From positions 1-35,975 of the forward strand of contig CAKZKT010000120.1 of the NCBI GenBank assembly GCA_937124585.1: a stretch of DNA of 35,975 nucleotides, given 5' to 3'. Positions 1 to 7,190 of the stretch are shown piece by piece. Both the position numbers and the translations under genes were made by a program. Numbering within the stretch: the stretch's first letter is position 1; every line of letters starts with the position of its first letter. The stretch comes from an uncultured Anaerolineae bacterium. GTDB taxonomy: Bacteria; Chloroflexota; Anaerolineae; CG2-30-64-16. The notes below the pieces were generated by a model that was not told where the DNA came from, searched no databases, and saw only the letters and a program-made list of their open reading frames with translations.

Positions 1-2
1 CT

Positions 3-68
3 CCGGCCATGGCGCGAAAGAAAAAACTGCCGGCAAAAACAAACCTGCCCCGGCGCCCGCACCGATGA
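3..68 (+). CDS. possible C-terminal end of an upstream gene (partial)
   Basis: The frame beginning at base 3 is open to a TGA at 66-68. That TGA overlaps the ATG of recG as ATGA, a common sign of translational coupling. The visible tail is short and basic, rich in Lys, Arg and Pro, and gives no family identity. A second reading is possible, because the recG frame is itself open to the window edge and this tail could be a shadow of a longer recG. I cannot decide from the 68 bases available. Confidence 0.25.
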   Translation, partial: PAMARKKKLPAKTNLPRRPHR

Positions 69-2452
69 GCGCCGCGCCTGAGGCGGCGCCAGGTACGCCA
101 TCATCGGCCGAACCCACCCTCGAGCGCAGCGATCGCGACATGCCGACCACCAACAAGCCCGCGCCTGCCGGGCCGGCCGAGCGCCGGGGCGTTGCTGCAC
201 CGACTCCGCCTGCCCCAACAGCCCCACCGGTTGCACCGGCTTCGGCCGGCCCGGCTACAGAAAAAACGCCACCGGTCGCGCCGGCCAAGGCCGGCGCGAC
301 TACGGAAAAAACGCCGCCGGCCATGCCCGCACGCCAGGCCGCAACTGCCGCGCCGGCCGCTGCTCGCCCGCGCGAGCCGGAATATGGCCTGCAGTCGCCG
401 GTAACCCGCCTGCCCGGCATCGGCCCGCACTACGCCGAAAGGCTGGCGCGGCTGGGCGTGCACACGATTCAGGACCTGCTCTACCTGCTGCCCACACGTT
501 ATGACGACTTCAGCCGGCTGCGCACAATTGACCGGCTGCGCTGGGGCGAAGAAGTAACGATCATCGGCACGGTCTGGAAACTTAACAGCCGGATCATCGG
601 CGACGACCGCCGCGTTGTCACGGCTCGGGTCGGCGATGGCACGGGCGAAATCGAGGTCACCTGGTTCAATCCCTTCGTCGAACGTCGCCTGCGTGTCGGC
701 CAGGCCTTCATGTTCAGCGGCAAAGTAGACAGCTTTCGCGGCTACTACGTGATGCGCAACCCGGAATTCGAGGCGCTCGACCGCCAGCCGATCCACACGG
801 GCCGGCTGGCGCCGATCTACCCATTGACCGAGGGCATCTCCATCCACTGGCTGCGCAACGTGATCCACAAGACCGTGGAGGCGTGGGCGGCCAACGTGCC
901 CGACTTCCTGCCGCCGGCGTTGCTCCAGGAATTCGGCCTCATGCCCCTCTCGGCGGCGCTGGCCCAGGTCCACTTCCCGGACAACATGGAACAGGCGCGC
1001 GCGGCGCGGCGGCGCCTGAGCTTCGACGAATTCCTGCTGCTCCAGTTGGGCGTCCTGGCCGCACGACAGCGCTTCCAGGCGCAGTCTGGCCATCCCCTGC
1101 GGACCGATGAAGCCATCGTGACGCCCTTCCTCGCAGCCCTGCCCTTCGCGCTGACCGGCGCGCAACGCCGCGCGTTGCACGAGATCCTGGACGACCTGGT
1201 CCAGGCGCGGCCCATGAGCCGGTTGCTGCAGGGTGACGTCGGTTCCGGCAAGACCGCTGTCGCGGCCGCGGCGCTGTGGGTGGCCGTGGCGAACGGCGCA
1301 CAGGGCGCCATCCTGGCCCCCACCGAAATCCTGGCTGAACAACATGCCCGCTCGTTCGGCCGGCTGTTCGCCGGATTGACGCACCCACTTGCGGGCCGCC
1401 CCGTGCGGGTGGCGCTCTTCACCGGCCACACCCTGCGCCATCGAGCTGAACGCGCGGCCGCGCTGGCCGATCTGGCCAACGGCAATATTGACATCGCCGT
1501 CGGCACCCACGCCCTGATCCAGGAAGAGATCACCTTCCATGACCTGGCCGTGGCCGTGGTAGATGAACAACATCGCTTCGGCGTCGCACAGCGCGCCGCG
1601 CTGCGCAGCAAAGGGGTGCAGCCGCACATGCTGGTGATGAGCGCCACCCCCATCCCCCGCTCGCTGGCGCTGACCATCTACGGCGACCTCGACGTCTCGG
1701 TGATTGATGAGATGCCGGCCGGGCGGATGCCGGTAAAAACCAAATGGTTGACCTCGGCGCAACGAGAACGCGCCTACAGCTTCATCCGTCGCGAGATAGC
1801 GGCCGGTCGCCAGGCTTTCATCATCTATCCGCTGGTCGAGGAATCGGAGCGCAGTGAGGCCAAAGCAGCCATCGAAGAACATGCCCGGCTGCAGCAGACC
1901 GTCTTCCCCGACCTGCGGCTGGGATTGTTGCACGGCCGGCTGCGCAGCGAAGAAAAAGAACGAGTGATGCGAGCCTTTGCTGCCCGTGAGCTCGACATCC
2001 TGGTCGCCACCAGCGTCGTCGAAGTGGGCATTGACGTGCCGAATGCCACCGTGATCCTCATCGAGGCCGCGGATCGCTTCGGCCTGGCCCAGCTGCACCA
2101 GTTCCGGGGCCGCGTCGGCCGGGGCGAGCATCCCTCCTACTGCATCTTGCTCTCGGATGCCGCCGAAGGCGAAGGCGTACAGCGGCTGCAGGCGCTGGAG
2201 ACAAACCACGACGGCTTTGCCCTGGCCCAGATTGACCTGGAGCTGCGCGGGCCAGGCGACTTCTTCGGCACCCGGCAAAGCGGCCTGCCGCTGCTGCGCG
2301 CCGCGCAGCTGACCGACCTGGCCACCCTGGAGCATGCGCGCGCCGCCGCGCGCCGCATCTTCACCGCCGACCCGAACCTGACCGCAGAGGAACATCGCAA
2401 CCTGGCACAGCGCGTCGCCGCCTTCTGGAGCGAAACCAACGAAATGACCTGA
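65..2452 (+). CDS. recG: ATP-dependent DNA helicase RecG
   Basis: RecG remodels stalled replication forks and branched recombination intermediates. Residues 1-110 are a Pro/Ala/Thr-rich low-complexity extension containing two similar ATEKTPP and TTEKTPP copies. The conserved part follows: a wedge-domain start with LPGIGPHYAERLARLG near residues 117-133, an OB-fold (VTIIGTVWKL), Walker A GDVGSGKT at 390-397, the RecG-type DEQH box at 500-503, SATPIPRSLALT, and the C-terminal helicase motifs (SVVEVGIDVPNA, HQFRGRVGRG). E. coli RecG is about 693 residues, so the extension explains the 795-residue length. The frame is open to the window edge, so the true start could lie upstream; ATG at 65 is used because it overlaps a TGA as ATGA. 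An 8-bp tandem repeat and coaD follow. Confidence 0.95.
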   Translation: MSAAPEAAPGTPSSAEPTLERSDRDMPTTNKPAPAGPAERRGVAAPTPPAPTAPPVAPASAGPATEKTPPVAPAKAGATTEKTPPAMPARQAATAAPAAARPREPEYGLQSPVTRLPGIGPHYAERLARLGVHTIQDLLYLLPTRYDDFSRLRTIDRLRWGEEVTIIGTVWKLNSRIIGDDRRVVTARVGDGTGEIEVTWFNPFVERRLRVGQAFMFSGKVDSFRGYYVMRNPEFEALDRQPIHTGRLAPIYPLTEGISIHWLRNVIHKTVEAWAANVPDFLPPALLQEFGLMPLSAALAQVHFPDNMEQARAARRRLSFDEFLLLQLGVLAARQRFQAQSGHPLRTDEAIVTPFLAALPFALTGAQRRALHEILDDLVQARPMSRLLQGDVGSGKTAVAAAALWVAVANGAQGAILAPTEILAEQHARSFGRLFAGLTHPLAGRPVRVALFTGHTLRHRAERAAALADLANGNIDIAVGTHALIQEEITFHDLAVAVVDEQHRFGVAQRAALRSKGVQPHMLVMSATPIPRSLALTIYGDLDVSVIDEMPAGRMPVKTKWLTSAQRERAYSFIRREIAAGRQAFIIYPLVEESERSEAKAAIEEHARLQQTVFPDLRLGLLHGRLRSEEKERVMRAFAARELDILVATSVVEVGIDVPNATVILIEAADRFGLAQLHQFRGRVGRGEHPSYCILLSDAAEGEGVQRLQALETNHDGFALAQIDLELRGPGDFFGTRQSGLPLLRAAQLTDLATLEHARAAARRIFTADPNLTAEEHRNLAQRVAAFWSETNEMT

Positions 2453-2462
2453 TCACCGGCCC

Positions 2463-2494
2463 ATTTGCCCATTCGCCGATTTGCCCATTTGCCG
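2463..2494 (+). repeat. 8-bp degenerate tandem repeat after recG
   Basis: Four exact-length 8-bp units lie end to end: ATTTGCCC, ATTCGCCG, ATTTGCCC, ATTTGCCG. They begin ten bases after the recG stop and end just before the coaD ribosome binding site (GGAGG, 2496-2500). No inverted partner is visible. This belongs to the set of post-stop tandem words seen across the window. Confidence 0.8.
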
Positions 2495-2506
2495 CGGAGG
2501 CCCATG

Positions 2507-3037
2507 ATGCGAGCCCTTTACCCGGGCACTTTTGATCCGATCCACAACGGCCACGTGGACATTGCCGCCCGTGCAGCCGCCCTGTTCGACGAGCTCGTCA
2601 TCGGCGTCTACGACACATCGCCGAAATCACTCCTGTTCGACACCGCCCAGCGGGTCGCGCTGGCCGAGCAGTCCCTCGCACATCTGCCCAACGTGCGCGT
2701 CGTCACCTATCGCGGGCTGACGGTTGCCTTCGCCCGCGAGATCGGCGCGTCCGTACTGGTGCGCGGGCTGCGCGCCATCTCCGACTTCGAATTCGAGTTC
2801 CAAATGGCATTGACCAACAAAAAGCTGGCCCCGGAGATCGAATTCGTCAGCCTGATGACCAGCCTGGAATACGCCTACCTCAGCTCATCCATCCTGAAAG
2901 AGATCTCACGGCTGGGAGGCGACATCTCAGGCCTGGCGCCGGCGCCCGTCCAGGCGGCCCTGCGCGCGCGCTTCGAAGAGATGCGACGCAGCGGCGCCGA
3001 CCCGCTGCCTGTGCCGTTGATCTCTGGCCGCGACTAG
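2507..3037 (+). CDS. coaD: phosphopantetheine adenylyltransferase
   Basis: CoaD transfers AMP from ATP to 4'-phosphopantetheine, the penultimate step of coenzyme A synthesis in the cytosol. The protein starts MRALYPGTFDPIHNGH, with the nucleotidyltransferase HxGH signature at residues 13-16. It keeps the family's RGLRAISDFEFEFQMA block and the YLSSSILKEI segment near the C-terminus. Two ATGs lie in tandem at 2504 and 2507. The GGAGG at 2496-2500 is three bases from the first and six from the second, so 2507 is preferred. About 176 residues is slightly longer than the usual 160. recG precedes it and a coiled-coil protein gene follows after 17 bases. Confidence 0.94.
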   Translation: MRALYPGTFDPIHNGHVDIAARAAALFDELVIGVYDTSPKSLLFDTAQRVALAEQSLAHLPNVRVVTYRGLTVAFAREIGASVLVRGLRAISDFEFEFQMALTNKKLAPEIEFVSLMTSLEYAYLSSSILKEISRLGGDISGLAPAPVQAALRARFEEMRRSGADPLPVPLISGRD

Positions 3038-3054
3038 GCCGATTGGAGGCATAC

Positions 3055-3519
3055 ATGGACCTGGAAAGCCTGATTGACGAGCTAGAAGAGATACTACAGC
3101 GCGGCGTTCACCTGCCTGGCGGCAAAGTGCTGCTGGACGAGGTCGCCCTGCGCCAGATCATCCAGGAACTGCGCGACGCGGTGCCCGATCAGCTGCAACT
3201 GGGCAATCGGATCGCCAGCGAGCGCGAACGCATCCTGGCCGATGCCCGGGCCCAGGCGCAACGCATCACCGAAGAAGCGCGCGCCCAGCTCAATGCCCGC
3301 CTCGACGAACAGGCCATCGTGCAGGCGGCCCGGCAGCGGGCAAAGGAGATCCAGGCCGAGGCCGAGCAGCGCGCCGCGTCTCTGCGCGCGGACGCTAACC
3401 AGTACGTCATCGGCCAGCTCGGCGCGCTCGAAGCCCGGCTTCAACGCCTCCTGCGCGAAGTGCAGGCCGGCCAACGCGCGCTGAACCAGGAACGCACCGA
3501 AAGCAGCGGCCAATTTTGA
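3055..3519 (+). CDS. coiled-coil, DivIVA-like / ATP-synthase-b-like protein
   Basis: This is a 154-residue, almost wholly helical protein. Residues 1-30 (MDLESLIDELEEILQRG) are acidic, followed by a GGKVLLDE turn. From about residue 40 to the end it is Ala/Glu/Arg/Gln-rich heptad coiled coil with ERILADARAQAQRITEEA. The layout resembles short DivIVA-domain or cell-division-associated proteins next to coaD in other bacteria, but no diagnostic DivIVA N-terminal motif is clear. There is no signal peptide or membrane segment, so a cytosolic scaffold is likely. ATG 3055 is chosen over an in-frame TTG at 3043 because GGAGG sits six bases upstream of it. Its last codons overlap the -35 box of the next operon's promoter. 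Confidence 0.7.
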   Translation: MDLESLIDELEEILQRGVHLPGGKVLLDEVALRQIIQELRDAVPDQLQLGNRIASERERILADARAQAQRITEEARAQLNARLDEQAIVQAARQRAKEIQAEAEQRAASLRADANQYVIGQLGALEARLQRLLREVQAGQRALNQERTESSGQF

Positions 3520-3544
3520 CACAATCGGCCCTCTCACCTATAAT
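3516..3544 (+). promoter_or_regulatory. consensus sigma-70 type promoter for yceD-rpmF-fabD-fabG
   Basis: A perfect TTGACA (3516-3521) is followed by a 17-base spacer (3522-3538) and a perfect TATAAT (3539-3544). The -35 overlaps the TGA of the upstream coiled-coil gene. A start of transcription near 3551 would give a leader of about 50 bases before the YceD-family start at 3604. Confidence 0.85.
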
Positions 3545-3603
3545 GTGCGTCTGGCGTCCGCACGCCCGTGCAAGGCGAACAGGACAGCGCACCGAGAAGT
3601 AAC

Positions 3604-4164
3604 ATGGAACAAAATCTCATCTTAAACGTCGCCCAGCTCCTCAAGGAGTCGGTCGGCGCAACGCGGTCGGTTCACGTGATCGCCGACCTTCACCGGCTGA
3701 CCCCGGAGCTCCTGGAAGGGGTGGACGAGGCAGATCAGGCCGTCTCTACTCTGTCCGGTCCCGTCCGGCTGTTGCGCACGGGCGGCGATATCCTGGTACA
3801 GGGCCGGCTGTACGCCGAAGTCATCTTGCCCTGCGCGCGCTGTCTGGCGCCGGTGCGCGCGCCGCTCGTCGTGGAACTCGAAGAGGTCTTCACGCCGACG
3901 CTCGACATCATCACCGGCCAGGCGATCATCCCGGAAGAAGAAGACCGGGCGCTCTGGATAGATGAGCACCATATCCTGGATCTGACCGAGGTCTTGCGCC
4001 AGGACGTGCTGGTTGCCCTGCCGATGCACCCGCTCTGCCGGGAGGACTGCCGTGGTCTCTGCCCGACGTGCGGCGCGAATTTGAACGATGGCCCGTGCAA
4101 CTGTCGGCCCGAGCCTGATCCGCGTTGGGCCAGGCTGGCAGCGCTGCTGGATGCCGAAGACTAG
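3604..4164 (+). CDS. yceD: YceD/DUF177 family protein
   Basis: DUF177 (YceD) proteins sit directly upstream of rpmF in most bacteria and have been linked to 23S rRNA accumulation in plants and E. coli. The mechanism is unclear. The N-terminus MEQNLILNVAQLLKE matches the family start. LPCARCLAP in the middle and a Cys-rich C-terminal part (CREDCRGLCPTCG, then CNC) are the usual family cysteines and could bind zinc. An upstream in-frame GTG at 3568 would add 12 residues, but ATG 3604 fits the family and has a modest GAGAAG upstream. It is the first gene behind the promoter at 3516-3544 and ends 42 bases before rpmF. Confidence 0.9.
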   Translation: MEQNLILNVAQLLKESVGATRSVHVIADLHRLTPELLEGVDEADQAVSTLSGPVRLLRTGGDILVQGRLYAEVILPCARCLAPVRAPLVVELEEVFTPTLDIITGQAIIPEEEDRALWIDEHHILDLTEVLRQDVLVALPMHPLCREDCRGLCPTCGANLNDGPCNCRPEPDPRWARLAALLDAED

Positions 4165-4206
4165 CCGAACAAAAAACGGGTTTGAACCCATTGAAGGAGT
4201 TGGACT

Positions 4207-4398
4207 GTGCCACCTCAACCGAAACGTAAACTTTCCAAGGCCCGCCGCGATCGTCGGCGCGCCCACGATAGCCTGCCGGCGATCCATCTGATCGCGTGCC
4301 CGAAGTGCGACGCGCTGCGTCAGCCGCACCGCCTGTGCCCTGAATGCGGCACCTACAGGGGCGAAACCTATATCGAGACGCAGGCCGAGAAGAAATAG
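4207..4398 (+). CDS. rpmF: ribosomal protein L32
   Basis: L32 is a small zinc-ribbon protein of the large ribosomal subunit. The 63-residue sequence opens MPPQPKRKLSKARRDRRRAH, the classic basic N-terminus. It carries four cysteines in CPKC (31, 34) and CPEC (44, 47), the zinc-binding version. The start is GTG, supported by AAGGAG about ten bases upstream. It is preceded by yceD, the standard pairing, and followed by a structured 168-base spacer and then fabD. Confidence 0.95.
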   Translation: MPPQPKRKLSKARRDRRRAHDSLPAIHLIACPKCDALRQPHRLCPECGTYRGETYIETQAEKK

Positions 4399-4519
4399 CA
4401 CGCTGCGCAGGGATTTGCGAGCATCGCCGGGGCTTTGCCGATGCACTGCCCCATATCATGATCTGGTTAGGCCCAAACGCCGCACAGGCTGCCGTCTGTG
4501 GGCGCTCAGCGGAGAACAG

Positions 4520-4552
4520 AGAGGGGATTTGGGCTCGTCCCATTTCCCCTCT
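4520..4552 (+). other. hairpin just upstream of fabD
   Basis: AGAGGGGA (4520-4527) pairs with TCCCCTCT (4545-4552) as eight perfect base pairs. Inside, after a two-base mismatch, TGGG (4530-4533) pairs with CCCA (4539-4542) around a CTCGT loop. GTTTCTGT follows, not a full T tract. It ends 14 bases before the fabD ATG and could act as a weak terminator/attenuator or mask translation initiation. Confidence 0.5.
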
Positions 4553-4566
4553 GTTTCTGTGAGCAT

Positions 4567-5496
4567 ATGTCGCAAATCGCCTATCTCTTTCCCGGACAGG
4601 GTTCCCAGGCCGTCGGCATGGGCATGGCGTTGGCCCAACGCTACGCCGTGGCCGCCGAGACCTTCACCGAAGCGGATGCCATCCTGGGCTTCCCCCTCTC
4701 GCAGCTCTGCTTCGCAGGGCCGGCCGAGGTCTTGACGGCCACACAGAACGCCCAGCCGGCCATCTTGACGGCCAGCATCGCCGCGCTGCGGGTGTTGCGG
4801 GCTGAACGGCCCGACCTGCCGACGCCGGCATACGTGGCCGGCCATAGCCTGGGCGAATACAGCGCGCTCGTGGCCGCCGAGAGCCTGACCTTCGCCGACG
4901 CCGTGCGCCTGACGCGCGCGCGCGGTGAGCTGATGGCCATGGCCGGCGAACGCCATCCCGGCAGCATGGCCGCCATCCTGCGGCTGGACGACGCGCAGGT
5001 GGCTGCGCTGTGCGCCCAGGCAGTCGCCGAGTCCGGCGATGTCGTCCAGGTGGCCAACTACAATTCCCCTGGCCAGGTGGTGATCTCGGGCGGTCCGGCC
5101 GGCGTCGCTGCGGCCACCGCGCTCGCCAAAGCCGCCGGCGGCCGGGTCGTGCCGCTCGCGGTCAGCATTGCTGCCCATTCCGCGCTCATGGCGCCGGCCG
5201 TGGAGCCCTTCGCCCAACGCGTGGCGGCAACTCCCTGTGCGCCTCCGCGGCTGCCGATCATCGGCAATGTCCAGGCACAGCCGCTGACCACGGTCGAGGA
5301 GATCCGGGCCGAGCTGGTGGCCCAGCTGACGGCCTCGGTGCGCTGGACGGCCTCGATCGCGGCGATGATCGCCGGGGGCGTCACCCGCTTCGTCGAGATC
5401 GGCCCGGGTGCCGTGTTGACCGGCCTGGTAAAACGCATCGCGCCGACCACAGAAACAGCCAACGTCGCCACGCCGGAAGATGTGGCAAACGCATGA
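4567..5496 (+). CDS. fabD: malonyl-CoA:ACP transacylase
   Basis: FabD moves malonyl from coenzyme A to acyl carrier protein for fatty acid elongation. The 309-residue protein begins MSQIAYLFPGQGSQ, the family's glycine-rich start. It carries the nucleophile elbow GHSLGEYSA with Ser94 at the centre, and the catalytic His204 in IAAHSALM. ATG 4567 is chosen because conserved sequence starts there; an in-frame ATG at 4498 would only add translated leader. No strong Shine-Dalgarno sequence is visible, and a hairpin ends 14 bases upstream, so expression may be tuned. fabG follows after 12 bases. I saw no acpP or fabH in the window. Confidence 0.95.
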   Translation: MSQIAYLFPGQGSQAVGMGMALAQRYAVAAETFTEADAILGFPLSQLCFAGPAEVLTATQNAQPAILTASIAALRVLRAERPDLPTPAYVAGHSLGEYSALVAAESLTFADAVRLTRARGELMAMAGERHPGSMAAILRLDDAQVAALCAQAVAESGDVVQVANYNSPGQVVISGGPAGVAAATALAKAAGGRVVPLAVSIAAHSALMAPAVEPFAQRVAATPCAPPRLPIIGNVQAQPLTTVEEIRAELVAQLTASVRWTASIAAMIAGGVTRFVEIGPGAVLTGLVKRIAPTTETANVATPEDVANA

Positions 5497-5508
5497 AGGG
5501 AGGGCGTT

Positions 5509-6252
5509 ATGTTGGAGGGGAAGATCGCAGTCGTCACGGGTAGCTCGCGCGGCATCGGCGCGGTCATTGCCAAAGAGCTGGCCGCCCAGGGCGCCACGGT
5601 CGTCATCAACCATCGTGACAGCGCCGCGCAGGCCGAAGCGGTCGCAGCAGAGATCAACGCGGCCGGCGGCCAGGCGGTTGTGATCGCCGCCGACGTGAGC
5701 CAGTTCGTCGAGGCGCAGCGCCTGATCAAAGAGACCGTGGACCGTTTTGGCCGGCTCGACATCCTCGTCAACAACGCCGGCACCACACGCGATATGTTGA
5801 TCATGATGATGTCCGAGGCCGATTGGGACCTGGTGATCGAGACGAACCTGAAAAGCGCCTTCAATTGCGCCAAAGCAGCCGTGCGGCCCATGATCAAACA
5901 GCGCGGCGGCCGGATCATCAACATCACCTCGGTGTCGGGACTGGCCGGCCAGGCCGGTCAGACCAATTATTCGGCCTCCAAAGCCGGCATGATCGGCTTC
6001 ACGAAAGCGCTGGCCAAAGAAGTCGGCCCGCGCGGGATCACGGTGAATGCCGTGGCGCCGGGGTTCGTGCCGACTGCTCTGACCGACGTGCTGACCGAAG
6101 AGCAGAAGCGCACGATCATTAGCATGACGCCGCTGGGCCGCTTCGCCCGGCCAGAGGAGATCGCCTACGCGGTCGCCTTTCTGGCCAGCGATCGCGCCGC
6201 GTTCATCACCGGCCAGGTGCTGAGTGTGGACGGCGGCCTCGTCATGCAGTAG
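5509..6252 (+). CDS. fabG: 3-oxoacyl-ACP reductase
   Basis: FabG is the NADPH-dependent ketoreductase of fatty acid synthesis and a classical short-chain dehydrogenase of 247 residues. The dinucleotide-binding motif TGSSRGIG is at residues 10-17 and NNAG lies in the middle. The catalytic triad is Ser141, Tyr154 and Lys158, in ITSVSG and YSASK. The C-terminus (TGQVLSVDGGLVMQ) is typical. GGGAGG precedes the ATG. The pairing with fabD 12 bases upstream supports a fatty-acid role over a generic SDR. Confidence 0.94.
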   Translation: MLEGKIAVVTGSSRGIGAVIAKELAAQGATVVINHRDSAAQAEAVAAEINAAGGQAVVIAADVSQFVEAQRLIKETVDRFGRLDILVNNAGTTRDMLIMMMSEADWDLVIETNLKSAFNCAKAAVRPMIKQRGGRIINITSVSGLAGQAGQTNYSASKAGMIGFTKALAKEVGPRGITVNAVAPGFVPTALTDVLTEEQKRTIISMTPLGRFARPEEIAYAVAFLASDRAAFITGQVLSVDGGLVMQ

Positions 6253-6335
6253 CCGGCCGGCGGCGGATCGTGGGGACTCGCCCGGGACCATTCACGTTCA
6301 TCCAGGCGGGCGCGGCGAGCGAAAGGAGAAAGACG

Positions 6336-6698
6336 ATGGAGGAACCCGTCGGGAAGGTCACCATTGCGCCTGGCGTGCTGACCACCATCGTGCATCAGAC
6401 AACCCTCGACCAGGCGGGGGTGCACCATCTGGTGCCGGTTCCGCCGAGAGTGCGCGGCTGGTTCGGCGCGACCGGCGTCGCCAACGACGGCATTTTCATC
6501 TCGGTCGGCGAGGATGGTGTTCGGGTCGAAGTACATGTCGCCGCGGAAAGCGGCATCAATCTACTGAAGCTGGGCGAAGCGATCCAGGACAGCATTTTCC
6601 GAGCCATCGAAGAGATGATCGGCATGACCGTTGCAGCCGTAGACGTCTACATAGATGATGTCGTGCTGCCCGCTCTGCCCACGACACAGGATAGTTGA
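6336..6698 (+). CDS. Asp23/Gls24 family envelope stress protein
   Basis: This is a 120-residue Asp23-domain protein. It opens with MEEPVGKVTIAPGVLTTIV and contains GIFISVGEDGVRVEVHVAAE and VAAVDVYIDDVVLP, the beta-alpha pattern of the family. Such proteins are implicated in cell-envelope homeostasis in Gram-positive bacteria, and their biochemical role is not settled. No signal peptide or membrane segment is visible. GAAAGGAG upstream fixes ATG 6336 against an in-frame ATG at 6270. nusB starts three bases after its stop, an Asp23-nusB pairing common in several phyla. Confidence 0.88.
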   Translation: MEEPVGKVTIAPGVLTTIVHQTTLDQAGVHHLVPVPPRVRGWFGATGVANDGIFISVGEDGVRVEVHVAAESGINLLKLGEAIQDSIFRAIEEMIGMTVAAVDVYIDDVVLPALPTTQDS

Positions 6699-6701
6699 CT
6701 C

Positions 6702-7187
6702 GTGCCGGAGAAAAGCACGATCCATGCGCGCCATCAGGCCCGCATCCTGGCCCTACAGGCGCTTTACGAACTCGATACGACCAGGCATCGGGCCGATCAG
6801 GTCATCGCCTGCCGGCTGGAAGAGCAACCTCTGCCCGCTGAAGGCGAGGCCTTTTTGCGCTTGCTGGTCAGCGGCGTCCTCACCCACCGCGAACGCCTCG
6901 ATGCGGTGATCCAGCATTATGCGCCGGCCTGGCCTGTTTCCCAGATCGCCGTCATTGACCGCAACGTCCTCCGCATCGCCCTGTTCGAGCTGAGCGGAGC
7001 GACCAGCACGCCGCCCAAAGTGGCCATCAACGAGGCGGTAGATCTGGCCAAGCTTTTCGGCAGCGACAACAGCTCGCGTTTCGTCAACGGAGTGCTGGGA
7101 TCCGCAATCGCCGACCAGCAGGTGATCAGCCTCGCGGCGGCCCCTGCTCCATCGTCGCAACCACCGGCCGCGGCCCAAAAGGACTGA
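6702..7187 (+). CDS. nusB: transcription antitermination factor NusB
   Basis: NusB binds boxA RNA with S10 (NusE) and promotes antitermination on rRNA operons. The 161-residue, mostly helical protein has the family features HARHQARILALQALYELD near the start, PVSQIAVIDRNVLRIALFEL in the middle, and the conserved INEAVDLAKLFGSDNSSRFVNGVLG region at the end (given here in overlapping pieces: INEAVDLAKLFG, then SSRFVNGVLG). A short Pro/Ala tail is added. The start is GTG, three bases after the Asp23 stop, and tatA begins three bases after the nusB stop, so the genes are tightly coupled. Confidence 0.93.
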   Translation: MPEKSTIHARHQARILALQALYELDTTRHRADQVIACRLEEQPLPAEGEAFLRLLVSGVLTHRERLDAVIQHYAPAWPVSQIAVIDRNVLRIALFELSGATSTPPKVAINEAVDLAKLFGSDNSSRFVNGVLGSAIADQQVISLAAAPAPSSQPPAAAQKD

Positions 7188-7190
7188 AGC

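Noticed and set aside
101-2395. Long minus-strand open frame over recG
   Set aside because: It is the reverse of recG in GC-rich DNA; the composition is low-information and no domain is visible, whereas the plus strand has the full set of helicase motifs.
4456-6291. Minus-strand open frame of about 611 codons over fabD and fabG
   Set aside because: A shadow of two well-supported plus-strand genes, with repetitive His/Gly/Arg composition and no family motif.
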